A DNA stretch of 62,603 nt from an uncultured Lentisphaerota bacterium (lineage in GTDB: Bacteria; Verrucomicrobiota; Lentisphaeria; Victivallales; GWF2-50-93). The translations under genes and the position numbers were made by a program. This document shows, piece after piece, positions 37,769 to 45,987 of this stretch (the first letter of the stretch is position 1; every line of letters starts with the position of its first letter). The stretch spans positions 1 to 62,603 of the forward strand of contig CAIQLG010000189.1 in the NCBI GenBank assembly GCA_903872565.1, read 5' to 3'. The notes under the pieces were generated by a model. That model made no database searches. It had not been told where the DNA came from and saw nothing but the letters and a program-made list of their open reading frames with translations.

Positions 37769-37801
37769 AAAGATATAAATACTAGCGGCATTTATATCTT
37801 T
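37769..37801. promoter_or_regulatory. Twelve-base inverted repeat with two opposed TATA boxes
   Basis: AAAGATATAAAT (37769-37780) and ATTTATATCTTT (37790-37801) are exact reverse complements around a nine-base spacer. Each arm contains a TATAAAT-type box reading in opposite directions, so it could be a compact divergent archaeal promoter or a regulator site. The rightward box is about 45 bases before the doubtful 72-residue ORF. Confidence 0.45.
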
Positions 37802-37842
37802 TGAAATAAACAAAACGCAGAAACGAGAGCGAAACTTTTTCT

Positions 37843-38061
37843 ATGCCTCTGGTGAACATTCAGAATAATTCCAATGTCCATACATTTTTAGTATTTGTAA
37901 GGGAGTCTGAATTTCTCCTGACTCCCGGTGGGAGCATTAGGAAAAATTCAAACGCCCGCACATTCATGCTATTTAGGCTTAATTTATTAGGAAAAAAGCA
38001 AGGAAAGGCAAAGAAGGCAAAGGTTGGAAGGAAGGTTATTGGAAAAAAGAAGAAGCTATAA
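37843..38061 (+). CDS. Doubtful 72-residue basic protein
   Basis: The frame encodes a protein with an internal repeat (NNSNVHTFLVF / KNSNARTFMLF) and a lysine-rich tail. No ribosome site is seen. Support is limited to the TATA boxes upstream and the internal repeat, and it may be non-coding. No family recognised. Confidence 0.3.
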   Translation: MPLVNIQNNSNVHTFLVFVRESEFLLTPGGSIRKNSNARTFMLFRLNLLGKKQGKAKKAKVGRKVIGKKKKL

Positions 38062-38093
38062 GAGCTAATTCCATATAATTTGATTGGAAAACA

Positions 38094-38130
38094 CCCACAC
38101 AATACTATGTATTGTATTTAAACCCTCTTG
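38094..38130 (+). repeat. Palindromic repeat, copy 2 (left boundary candidate)
   Basis: The core ACAATACTATGTATTGT (38099-38115) is followed by ATTTAAACCCTCTT. This extended copy matches copy 3 (62428-62463) over about 33 positions with three differences and in the same orientation. It lies about 180 bases before the excisionase-like HTH gene. Confidence 0.75.
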
Positions 38131-38292
38131 GAATATTAGTTTTAACAAAGGTATTGCCTCAAAGGCCATGAATTATTTGCGCAAATGTATCGGAAAATTT
38201 TAGGATTTCCCTTTGTAAGTTGACCATAGTACGATTATAATACAACCTTATGTGATTTGATATGACTTTATCTATGCTACATAGGGAGCAAA

Positions 38293-38499
38293 ATGATAAT
38301 CGAAAAATGGTTGTCGCTGGACGAAATCGCGAAATACCTGCAAGTCCGCAGGGAGAGTATATATCGGTGGCTGGTCTCAAAAAAGATGCCTGGACACAAG
38401 GTGGGCCGCCATTGGAGGTTCAAGCGAAGCGAAATTGACAAGTGGGTTCGCTCCGGAAAGGCAAGCGACGATATACGCCGTGAAAAATACTGGGAATAG
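38293..38499 (+). CDS. Excisionase-type helix-turn-helix protein
   Basis: A 68-residue MerR/excisionase-fold DNA-binding protein: LSLDEIAKYLQVRRESIYRW is the helix-turn-helix, and GHKVGRHWRFKRSEIDKW is the characteristic wing and tail of this family. GGGAG lies four bases before the ATG, with a small palindrome overlapping that region. Such proteins act as excisionases in mobile elements or as small regulators at the edges of defence islands. No integrase is present in the window. A TTGTAA - 17 bases - TATAAT arrangement upstream looks like a bacterial promoter, fitting an imported module. Confidence 0.75.
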   Translation: MIIEKWLSLDEIAKYLQVRRESIYRWLVSKKMPGHKVGRHWRFKRSEIDKWVRSGKASDDIRREKYWE

Positions 38500-38543
38500 T
38501 ATTGATACAAAAAGAGTTACAGTATGAGCCAAAAAGTTAAAAG

Positions 38544-38562
38544 AAAGCTACAAAGCTTTTTT
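38544..38562 (+). terminator. Intrinsic terminator-like hairpin
   Basis: AAAGCT-ACAA-AGCTTT followed by further Ts, between the excisionase-like gene and the first vWA gene. It probably separates the regulator from the main operon. Confidence 0.45.
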
Positions 38563-38614
38563 CAGAGTATTGAGTTTTTTAAATTGACCCCATGATTAAT
38601 AAGGAGGAAGTTTA

Positions 38615-39364
38615 ATGTTTGATCCTAAAAAGTTCACCGCCCCAACCGCCAAACCACTTCCGGTCGTTTTACTTCTAGATGTCAGCGGGAGTATGCATGG
38701 TGCAAAAATTCAGAACCTCAATGAGGCAGTAAAGGACATGTTGGAAACATTTCGCGGCACAGAAAACATGGAAACCGAAATCCATGTTGCGATCATCACC
38801 TTTGGCGCGGAAGTGAAACTGCACCAGGCTCTGGCCAGAGCTGGGGACATCAACTGGCGTGACTTGTCCGCATCTGGCGGGACGCCGCTCGGCACCGCGT
38901 TCAAAATGGCGAAGGCGATGATTGAGGATAAGGATGTGGTGCCATCACGCGCTTACCGCCCGACAGTTGTTTTGGTCTCGGACGGACGCCCAGGCGACAG
39001 TTGGAGGCAACCACTTGACGATTTCATCGGCAAAGGGCGTTCCTCTAAATGCGACCGCATGGCAATGGCCATCGGCGCAGATGCGGATGAAGGCGTCCTC
39101 GGGGAATTCATTGCCGGCACCAAGAATCTGCTCTTCTACGCCGAAAACGCCAAGCAGTTACGTGAGTTCTTCAAATTCGTCACCATGTCGGTCACGATTC
39201 GGACAAAATCGCAGAAACCAGATGTTGTGCCGAACCCGAACGAAATAGAAGTTAAACCAGCCACTATTGAAGAGCGGAAGGAAAAGCCGAAACAGTCGCC
39301 TGTGCCAAAGCAATCCGGCGAAAAGACGACAAACGAGCAACCAAACGAAGAAGGATACTGGTAA
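38615..39364 (+). CDS. TerY-like von Willebrand A protein, paralogue 1
   Basis: A 249-residue vWA protein. The metal-dependent adhesion site is intact: DVSGS (D22, S24, S26), the Thr-bearing SASGGTPLGTAF, and LVSDGRPGD. After the vWA fold a Pro/Lys/Glu-rich linker ends in EEGYW. GGAGG stands eight bases before the ATG. TerY-type proteins chelate metal and scaffold other proteins, here probably the ATPase and effector genes downstream. The next gene starts within its stop codon (TAATG) and encodes a paralogue with the same opening (KFT.P.AKPLPV.LLLDVSGSM) and the same GYW ending. No signal peptide, so it acts in the cytosol. Confidence 0.88.
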   Translation: MFDPKKFTAPTAKPLPVVLLLDVSGSMHGAKIQNLNEAVKDMLETFRGTENMETEIHVAIITFGAEVKLHQALARAGDINWRDLSASGGTPLGTAFKMAKAMIEDKDVVPSRAYRPTVVLVSDGRPGDSWRQPLDDFIGKGRSSKCDRMAMAIGADADEGVLGEFIAGTKNLLFYAENAKQLREFFKFVTMSVTIRTKSQKPDVVPNPNEIEVKPATIEERKEKPKQSPVPKQSGEKTTNEQPNEEGYW

Positions 39365-40146
39365 TGTTCGACGCAAGTAAATTCACGGTGCCTAAGGCAA
39401 AGCCATTGCCAGTTTTCCTTTTGCTGGATGTCAGTGGTTCGATGGGAGAAGTCGTTGATCCCGAAAATGTCCGCAGAACAGGACAGACGTTAGTAAGCGA
39501 CGGGAAGACATGGGAATTGGTCGAGGGCGGGACTACAAAAATCCAAATCATGAATCAGGCCGTAAAGCAAGTGATTGATACCCTTGCCACCGAGGAGAGG
39601 ATGGAGACTGAGTTCCTGGTTTCGATCATTGTATTTGGCGACAGGGCGGAGCAACATCTCCCGCCGACGGCCGCATCGTCTGTTAAATGGACGGATATGA
39701 CGGCTAACGGGAATACGGCAATGGGAGAAGCGCTCAAAATGGCGAAAGAGCTGATTGAGGATAAAAATGTTGTCCCTTCACGCTCCTACCGACCAACGGT
39801 GGTCTTGGTTTCGGATGGACAACCGACGGACGAATGGCAAGTTCCATTGGAGTCTTTTATTAATGATGGCCGTTCCTCCAAATGTTTTTTTATGGCGATG
39901 GGGATAGGCGAGGCTCACGGTATAAAGGTGCTTGACCGCTTCATCTCTAAAACTCCAGTCTTGGCGGAGGTGAATGGGCATGTAATCAAGAATATCGTGT
40001 TTCATGCGACAGAAGCGGATAAAATACATGATTTTTTCCTCAAAGTTACAATGTCGGTAACTACTCGTAGCAAATCGCAGAATCCAAACAGCGTCCCAAA
40101 ATCTACGAAATCAGGTTCATCCGAAGAAGATAATGGTTATTGGTAA
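39364..40146 (+). CDS. TerY-like von Willebrand A protein, paralogue 2
   Basis: A 260-residue tandem paralogue of the preceding gene. The metal site is DVSGS (D22-S26), TANGNTAMGEAL and LVSDGQPTD. It has an extra ~20-residue insertion after the first helix (EVVDPENVRRTGQTLVSDGK) that could give a different partner specificity. The short disordered tail again ends in NGYW. Start and previous stop share one base (TAATG), so translation is coupled. Two TerY paralogues followed by a third vWA in the triad means three metal-site scaffolds in one operon. Confidence 0.88.
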   Translation: MFDASKFTVPKAKPLPVFLLLDVSGSMGEVVDPENVRRTGQTLVSDGKTWELVEGGTTKIQIMNQAVKQVIDTLATEERMETEFLVSIIVFGDRAEQHLPPTAASSVKWTDMTANGNTAMGEALKMAKELIEDKNVVPSRSYRPTVVLVSDGQPTDEWQVPLESFINDGRSSKCFFMAMGIGEAHGIKVLDRFISKTPVLAEVNGHVIKNIVFHATEADKIHDFFLKVTMSVTTRSKSQNPNSVPKSTKSGSSEEDNGYW

Positions 40147-40207
40147 GGAGGATCTAGTTGGGATACAAAATATAGACTTTATGCAACTTTCGAATTGGAG
40201 GTAAAAT

Positions 40208-40477
40208 ATGCCACAGGCAGTCGGAGATCCAGATGAACTGGAACGTTTCGCGCAATCCTTGCAACAGTTCGTTGATTCGCTCAACGATGCTGTTGGTAAC
40301 CTCAATGGAGCATTCGCCTCGCTTGGTGACACCTGGCAGGACGAGAAGCGGGCACAGTTTGAGGAGCAGTACAATACACTCGTTCAACAATTGAGGCAGT
40401 TTGATTCGAACGCAACGGAACAGATTCCATATCTGACCGCGCTTGCGGCCCGGTTGCGCGACTATCTGCAAAGTTAG
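40208..40477 (+). CDS. WXG100-like small helical protein
   Basis: An 89-residue two-helix protein. Two amphipathic helices flank ASLGDTWQDEKRAQF, where Trp43 occupies the WXG turn (Asp replaces Gly). GGAGG lies upstream of the ATG. WXG100 proteins usually pair with FtsK-like ATPases in type VII secretion, and this gene sits upstream of an FtsK-like gene. That ATPase has no membrane segments, however, so an intracellular adaptor role is more likely than secretion. The next gene's coiled-coil protein is a probable binding partner. Confidence 0.7.
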   Translation: MPQAVGDPDELERFAQSLQQFVDSLNDAVGNLNGAFASLGDTWQDEKRAQFEEQYNTLVQQLRQFDSNATEQIPYLTALAARLRDYLQS

Positions 40478-40487
40478 AGGAATCATC

Positions 40488-41798
40488 ATGGCGCAAGTCT
40501 CTATCGGACAAGTTGAAAATCTGGAAGATCTCGCACGGGGACTGGAGTCCGTTCGCGAGGCTCTGGAGTCAGCATGCCGAGAACAAATCGCCGCGGCAGA
40601 AGGCAAATATGCGGAGGCGCGGGAGGAGACGCAAAACAGCGAGAGCATGTTGGAAAATGCCTGTCAGGCTGAGATGGAGGCACAACAGGCAGTTGAAGAT
40701 GCTCAACAGAATTTGGAATCAGTCGAAGCTGCTTTAAGTGCTGCTGTATCCACGTTGTCGGATTGTGAGGCGCAACCTTCCGATGAAGAAGGCAGGGGGC
40801 CAGACTGCTCTGGTGATGAGGCTGCTGTCGCAGATGCGCAAGAGGTTGTCACAGAGGCGCAAAAAGCTGTCGCAGAAACGAAAGCCGAGCTGGAGAAAGC
40901 TACTGAAAACCGCCAGAGTATGGAACAGCGCGTAGAATGTGTAAAACAGGCATTGGCGATAGCAGAGACACTTTTTGAACAGGCCAAACAGGAATGTGCA
41001 TCCCGCATTAATGCAGTATGCAATGCCATAGAAATTGGTAAAACTCGTCTGACTGCCGCGCAACATGCGTTGAAAGCATATCTCGCGACCAATCCGTCTG
41101 CGGCACAGTTCCACTCATGGCTGCATTGGCATCCTGAACAGGGGAAGCCGATAACGCCGGATGTCATACGTGACCGTATGAATCTATCCGTTGAACAACA
41201 GCATTTGCTACAGGAGTATCTCTATGACAGAAATCCTGCTTATCGGAATTTAATTGACAAATATCGCGGAGAATGGGCGACGGCAAAGGGCGATGTCGAA
41301 CGCAACATAGTCAACCGTGAAACCCGGATACATCTGTGCGGCGAGTTCGCGGAACAAATAGCACGGCATGCACTTGCTCCATTAGGCGGGAAAATCGAAA
41401 CGCAGGGGCGGACTTTTGTGGGGGACGGCGGCAGATATACGAAGACGGATTTGCTTGTGACGGACTTGCGTGTTCCGGTCATTCTCGGTCGTGGTGATGG
41501 CATGGGGGCACCGGCTGGCGGCTCGATGGCGTTTGAGGTGAAATGCGGCAAATCGGATTACCTCTACGCGCAGAAGGAGCACATGACATTCCAAGCTGAG
41601 GGTCATAAACAGGCGGATGCGCATTGCACCCTCTGTTCGCGGGACATCCATGACCTGCCTCCGGAGAAAGAAAAAGAATTGCGTGATGCATTGCGAGACG
41701 CCGGCTCGCCGATGGTCGGCATGTTGCCGACAAAGAATGATATCGACCAATCGTGCCTCGAATTCATACGGGAAGGCGCGGAGGAGGAAAAAAAATGA
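40488..41798 (+). CDS. Coiled-coil protein with nuclease-like C-terminal domain (candidate effector)
   Basis: 436 residues; the ATG at 40488 has GAGGA six bases upstream. The N-terminal ~200 residues form an Ala/Glu/Gln-rich coiled coil (about 10-195). The C-terminal domain includes TKTDLLVTDLRVPVIL and SMAFEVKCGKSDYL, i.e. an Asp followed by ExK as in PD-(D/E)XK nucleases, then EHMTFQAEGHKQAD and HCTLCSRDIHDL. The layout of a helical N-terminus attached to a toxin-like nuclease resembles LXG/WXG effectors. With the WXG100-like gene just before it, it could be the effector whose release or activation is gated by the vWA/kinase system. The nuclease assignment is inferred from spacing. Confidence 0.65.
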   Translation: MAQVSIGQVENLEDLARGLESVREALESACREQIAAAEGKYAEAREETQNSESMLENACQAEMEAQQAVEDAQQNLESVEAALSAAVSTLSDCEAQPSDEEGRGPDCSGDEAAVADAQEVVTEAQKAVAETKAELEKATENRQSMEQRVECVKQALAIAETLFEQAKQECASRINAVCNAIEIGKTRLTAAQHALKAYLATNPSAAQFHSWLHWHPEQGKPITPDVIRDRMNLSVEQQHLLQEYLYDRNPAYRNLIDKYRGEWATAKGDVERNIVNRETRIHLCGEFAEQIARHALAPLGGKIETQGRTFVGDGGRYTKTDLLVTDLRVPVILGRGDGMGAPAGGSMAFEVKCGKSDYLYAQKEHMTFQAEGHKQADAHCTLCSRDIHDLPPEKEKELRDALRDAGSPMVGMLPTKNDIDQSCLEFIREGAEEEKK

Positions 41799-42127
41799 GA
41801 ATACGACTCACGGTAATCCCGCTTGATGACCTTGATCGGGTCCGCCCTCTGGTTGACGCGCTTCGTAACGCTGTCAACTCTGGAGATATGGACGGCATGG
41901 ACACAGCCACGGAGAAACTGACTACTATTACTGCAACGGGGCATTCGATTGATCTTCCTGAGGAAGAGTGGCGAAGATTTCTGGCCAAAATCAGGGCTAA
42001 GAATCCGGAGTTCCAATCCGACTATCTGCTATCTGGTGGACTTTGCACCGAATATTTTTCAAAAGTAACATCGGAAACAATGGTTCTCCAGCTACCGATT
42101 GATAAGAAGGAGGGCAATTATGTTTGA
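41795..42127 (+). CDS. Unknown small protein in TerY operon
   Basis: A 110-residue protein, overlapping the upstream stop by four bases (ATGA) and the next start by eight. The sequence (RIRLTVIPLDDLDRVRPLVDALRNAV ... SIDLPEEEWRRFLAKI) suggests an alpha/beta fold. No family recognised. Its position directly after the candidate nuclease effector makes an immunity or adaptor role possible, but this is context only. Confidence 0.6.
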   Translation: MRIRLTVIPLDDLDRVRPLVDALRNAVNSGDMDGMDTATEKLTTITATGHSIDLPEEEWRRFLAKIRAKNPEFQSDYLLSGGLCTEYFSKVTSETMVLQLPIDKKEGNYV

Positions 42128-42344
42128 CGATGTCTTCGGAATGACAGGCCAATGTGTGGAAACTTTTCGTAATGGTGTAAAAGACTCTTTCGGCGCCTCC
42201 ATTGTTGCCGATGTGCTTGATCCGATTTGTAATGAAATCGGCTTGCTCCGCTCGTTCAACGAGGAATTTCAACGCCAATCTATGAACATAGAGCGGGTCT
42301 TGCAGGAGGCGCGGTCATTTCATTTCAAGGAGAGGTCTAAGTGA
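42120..42344 (+). CDS. Unknown 74-residue protein in TerY operon
   Basis: A short helical protein (MFDDVFGMTGQCVETF ... EEFQRQSMNIERVLQEARSF) with GGAGGG upstream of the ATG. Its stop overlaps the start of the FtsK-like gene (TGATG). Possibly a second small adaptor or immunity-like subunit. No family recognised. Confidence 0.55.
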   Translation: MFDDVFGMTGQCVETFRNGVKDSFGASIVADVLDPICNEIGLLRSFNEEFQRQSMNIERVLQEARSFHFKERSK

Positions 42345-45300
42345 TGAGCAAGACAAAAGGGCATTTCCAGGATTGCATTGCCAAACTGGTCAGAGTTGTT
42401 GAGAATTATCAGGACGGAATCGCGCTCATAGACCGGGAATTCGACGATGCCTGCGAACAAATTGACCAATCCATTACCAGCATTCGCGGAGAATCTGCGA
42501 AGCGTGACGGGCATTCCCAAAACGAAATTTTGCAGGAAAAAAAACTGCGCCAACAATCAGAAATAATCGAACGCGACATCTCAAAGACCGAAGCTGAAAT
42601 TGCCAGGCTTGACCAGGGAATAGCCGCTGTTGACGCGGCTATCCAAGCAATGAAACAGGAGAAAACGAGCCTTGAACAGCAAATACAAAACCGTTGTCTC
42701 ATAGAGATGATTTACTATATTTTTTGCCAGGACAAGGATAAAGAGAGAAGCGACAGGTTGCAAAACGGTCTTGACAATCGGGCTAAAGAAAAATCAGCTT
42801 TGGAACAAACCAAACGTGAATTCGAATCAACCAGACTGCAAGCGATCTCCAAGAAGAAAAGCCTTCAAACGACATTGGCCGAAATCCGCCAAAAACTAGC
42901 AGCACTTAAAATATCCGCTAAATGTGCGAATGAACAGGAGCGGATTCTCGCAGGCAAGCACACGGAAGCAGAGAGCCGGAGAAAAACGCGGAAAAGCAAT
43001 CTGTTGACATCCCTTTCCCCCGCATGGGAAAGGGCATCAGCTGAAACGGCACAGGGTGTGGCACGGGTTCGCAGGCAACAACCCGCTTTCATTGATTTGC
43101 GCGAGTACAATCCGTGCATTACATTGTCTATGCCAGGCGTTCTCCTCCTTGGTTCGCAACAGGTATCATTCAAAGAACTCCACTGTCTGGTTCCGCATGT
43201 CATTCCGTTTCCATTCGAACATGCTCTTGTTTTGCCTGAGGATAATGCGGCGCAACAGCGCCTGGCGCATCATCTCCTCCTGCGGTTTTTGCAAGCCGTT
43301 CCTCCAGGACGGCTTGAATTAACTTTGGTTGACCCGCTGAAACTGGGGCAGTCTTTTGCTCCGTTTCTCACGCTTTTAAATGTGGAGCAATTGATGCCAC
43401 AGAAGCATGTGCTGACTCGCGCCGACGAAATTGAATCCACGCTCGCTAATTTGACGGATGATACCGAAGACCTGATTCAACACCGATTCAAGGGAAGGAT
43501 TTCCAACTGGACTGAGTTCAACACTGCGAACCCAGACAACCAGTTGCAGTATAAAATTCTCTTGCTTTTCGATGTTCCCGAGCAACTGTCGGACAAAAGT
43601 TTGTGGTATCTCGAACGATTAGCCGAGAACGGACCGCGTTGCGGAATACTGCCCATTATCGCTATTGACAGCCAGCGAATTGAAGACAGGAGGTATGAGA
43701 AGTTTCGCGACTCTCTGAAAAATTCGACTCAACGGCTTGATGCGCTTCTGTATGTCACGGACAAACTTGGAGAAGGGCTCTCAGTGTCATTTCAGGCTGA
43801 GGAGTGGCCACTACGGGAGGTGCTGGACAAATTCCTGTCCGCTCTTGCAGCAAGCTATGCCGAGAAGGGGCGGTTCAGCAAATCGTTGCCAGACCTATGG
43901 AAAGTCTATGCAAAAGGTGCCACGACCATCGGTGGTTTCGACATTCCCATCGGCTGGACGCATCCTGGAGAAATCGTGTCGCTGACGCTTGGTTCGACGA
44001 GCTCCGAACATCACGCTCTCTTAGCAGGAAAGACCGGTTCCGGAAAGTCCAATCTCCTCCATGTCATGATTCATTCTATCTGTGAGAAATACGCACCGAA
44101 TGAGCTTGACCTCTACTTGCTGGACTACAAGGAATCCACGGAGTTTACGGTCTATGCGAACCCACTGCTACCCCACGCACGGCTGGTCGCGACGGAAAGC
44201 GACCCAGAATACGGAGTAACGGTGTTGCATCACCTGGTGGATGAACTCGAAAGCAGGGCAAGGCTCTTCAAATCAGAGGGTGTCCGTGATTTTGCAGAAT
44301 ACCGAAATGTGCGCCGTAACCAATTGCCGCGCGTCCTTTTGGTCATCGATGAGTTTCAGGTCTTGTTCACGGAAGAGCGCCAAATTGCGGAAAGAGCGGA
44401 GAAACTGCTATCGCAACTTCTCAAGCAGGGGCGTTCCTTCGGCATTCATCTCCTCTTGGCGACGCAAACATTGAAAGGCATCAACGCTTTGTCGCTTAGT
44501 TCCCTTATTTCACAGTTGGGCTGTCGCATTGCGCTTGCCTGCGGTCAGGAAGATTCAGCCATGATCCTCAGCGGCAACAACTGGGCGGCATCTGAACTCA
44601 AAAGCCCGCCCGAAGGCATCATCAACAACGCCAACGGCGCGAAGTCAGGCAATATCAAGTTTCTGATTCCACTGGCGAAAAAAGAGTTTTGCGACACTCA
44701 TCTTAGTCAATTGTCGGACCGCGCATTGAAGCGCGGCCTCAAAAGCAAAACGCGGATTTTTGATGGTGCAAATCTGCCGCGCCGTCCGGCATTCAACGGT
44801 TTCAAAGCCATCTGCGGGCGAGCGGATGCACTTCTCTTGGGCGAACGGCTGACCTTCACTGCCGATACGCTATCTATCCCGCTGACCGCGCGCCAAGCCT
44901 TCAATGTGTTATTCAGCGGTTACAATGATTTAATTCACGACGGACTGCTATCTTCGGTCCTCGTCAGTTTGTCATGCACCGAAGCTTTCGATGAAATCGT
45001 CTACTTCAACGGACGGGGAATTTCGCCTCTCGGCGGTTTCACCGATGTTTCATCGGCGTTGGGAGGGCGGTTTAAAGCGTTTGACGATATCGGCGCTTTG
45101 CCGTTGCAGGAAATTGCGGACAATATCGGCAAACGACGCATTGCGCTGATTGTGGATGGTTTGGACGCGGAAAAGACCCTGCATCCCATCCAGACATTCA
45201 AGACACCGAAACCGGGAGAACCACAGATGCCTGCCGACCTTTTGAAACGCATCGCAGATGATGGCTCGCGAAAAGGGACATTCGTCCTCGCTTTTATTGA

Positions 45301-45523
45301 CAACTGGCGACGATGCGCCACTTCCTGCAAAGACCTATTTAACCTCTTCGAGTTGCGAGTGGCATTCTGCATGAACGAGGATGACGCAGGCGCAATGGTT
45401 AGCGGCGGCATTGGCAAATTCAAAGGGATAGAGAAACCCAACCGGGCGGTATTCGTTAACCGTATGACAAATGAAACATATTGGTTCCGGCCATACATTG
45501 TTGAACCAGAGGTGGATGCATGA
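42344..45523 (+). CDS. FtsK/HerA-superfamily DNA-translocase-like ATPase
   Basis: A 1059-residue ATPase. A coiled coil occupies about residues 15-230 and a beta-rich section lies around 250-530. The RecA-like core has Walker A GKTGSGKS (562-569) and Walker B LLVIDEFQ with D669/E670, and KQGRSFGIHLLLATQ as the following sensor strand, typical of FtsK/SpoIIIE/EssC. A second, degenerate ATPase-like unit follows (from about 830, RRIALIVDGL), as in EssC-type multi-ATPase proteins. There are no transmembrane segments or FHA domains, so it is cytosolic. It probably translocates DNA or the WXG/nuclease proteins under control of the vWA-PP2C-kinase triad that follows immediately. A GTG three bases upstream is an alternative start. 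Confidence 0.87.
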   Translation: MSKTKGHFQDCIAKLVRVVENYQDGIALIDREFDDACEQIDQSITSIRGESAKRDGHSQNEILQEKKLRQQSEIIERDISKTEAEIARLDQGIAAVDAAIQAMKQEKTSLEQQIQNRCLIEMIYYIFCQDKDKERSDRLQNGLDNRAKEKSALEQTKREFESTRLQAISKKKSLQTTLAEIRQKLAALKISAKCANEQERILAGKHTEAESRRKTRKSNLLTSLSPAWERASAETAQGVARVRRQQPAFIDLREYNPCITLSMPGVLLLGSQQVSFKELHCLVPHVIPFPFEHALVLPEDNAAQQRLAHHLLLRFLQAVPPGRLELTLVDPLKLGQSFAPFLTLLNVEQLMPQKHVLTRADEIESTLANLTDDTEDLIQHRFKGRISNWTEFNTANPDNQLQYKILLLFDVPEQLSDKSLWYLERLAENGPRCGILPIIAIDSQRIEDRRYEKFRDSLKNSTQRLDALLYVTDKLGEGLSVSFQAEEWPLREVLDKFLSALAASYAEKGRFSKSLPDLWKVYAKGATTIGGFDIPIGWTHPGEIVSLTLGSTSSEHHALLAGKTGSGKSNLLHVMIHSICEKYAPNELDLYLLDYKESTEFTVYANPLLPHARLVATESDPEYGVTVLHHLVDELESRARLFKSEGVRDFAEYRNVRRNQLPRVLLVIDEFQVLFTEERQIAERAEKLLSQLLKQGRSFGIHLLLATQTLKGINALSLSSLISQLGCRIALACGQEDSAMILSGNNWAASELKSPPEGIINNANGAKSGNIKFLIPLAKKEFCDTHLSQLSDRALKRGLKSKTRIFDGANLPRRPAFNGFKAICGRADALLLGERLTFTADTLSIPLTARQAFNVLFSGYNDLIHDGLLSSVLVSLSCTEAFDEIVYFNGRGISPLGGFTDVSSALGGRFKAFDDIGALPLQEIADNIGKRRIALIVDGLDAEKTLHPIQTFKTPKPGEPQMPADLLKRIADDGSRKGTFVLAFIDNWRRCATSCKDLFNLFELRVAFCMNEDDAGAMVSGGIGKFKGIEKPNRAVFVNRMTNETYWFRPYIVEPEVDA

Positions 45524-45987
45524 TTCTTTATCTGATTTGTGATAAATCCGGCAGCATGTCAGAGGGAGGAAAGCACCTTATTCCGCGAGTTGTGGCGCGG
45601 GCAACGGAGCAATATATCCGTCTCGGATATGGATGTGCGGATTTGAAACTGGTCGCATGGGGCAATGAAGCACGGGTTGTCGAGTGGATTCCGGACAAAG
45701 AATTCCCGCCGGAAATGCTGGTTTGTGAAAATGCGGCAAACTCGCAGGCACTAACCACTCTTCTCGGAGAGCAACCCGATGGTAAAGTTTTGCTTGTCAC
45801 AGATGGGTTTTGGTCACAGAATGACGCGAAAGTATTGAAACGTTGGAAGGAAAAGCTTCAACAAGACACGCTCCGTATCATAAAGGTAGGGGCTGATGCC
45901 AATCCGCAACTTAAAGGAAAGGATGTTTTTTCCGCGGAAGATTTGTTTGCTGCGCTGGATGGCTGGGTGGAAGGGGGTGCAAGATGA
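45520..45987 (+). CDS. Minimal vWA protein of the TerY-P triad
   Basis: A 155-residue vWA domain with a metal site DKSGSMS (D8, S10, S12) and VLLVTDGFW. It has little outside the core fold and overlaps both the FtsK-like gene and the phosphatase gene by four bases. The vWA-PP2C-kinase order is the TerY-P triad known from tellurium-resistance-type stress and phage-defence clusters. The protein probably scaffolds kinase and phosphatase on a common target. Confidence 0.85.
   Translation: MILYLICDKSGSMSEGGKHLIPRVVARATEQYIRLGYGCADLKLVAWGNEARVVEWIPDKEFPPEMLVCENAANSQALTTLLGEQPDGKVLLVTDGFWSQNDAKVLKRWKEKLQQDTLRIIKVGADANPQLKGKDVFSAEDLFAALDGWVEGGAR

Larger units (their letters stand above)
37591..38292. 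other. Gene-poor, palindrome-rich region before Region 3
   Basis: About 700 bases with at most one doubtful small gene. It holds two copies of the 35-base repeat, a 12-base inverted repeat of opposed TATA boxes (37769-37801), a 12-base palindrome ATTTGCGCAAAT (38175-38186), and CTATG-CTA-CATAG (38272-38284) just upstream of the ribosome site of the next gene. The density of symmetric sites suggests a regulatory or recombination zone at the edge of the second island. Confidence 0.5.

Noticed and set aside
37704..38130. CRISPR array from the repeated 35-base palindromic element
   Set aside because: Only three copies, spaced 390 bases and 24 kb apart, not 30-40 bases; no cas genes.
40208..45523. 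A type VII secretion system, suggested by the WXG100-like and FtsK-like genes
   Set aside because: The ATPase has no membrane segments or FHA domains, and no channel, mycosin or EccB/YukB-like membrane genes are present; the context is TerY-P defence.
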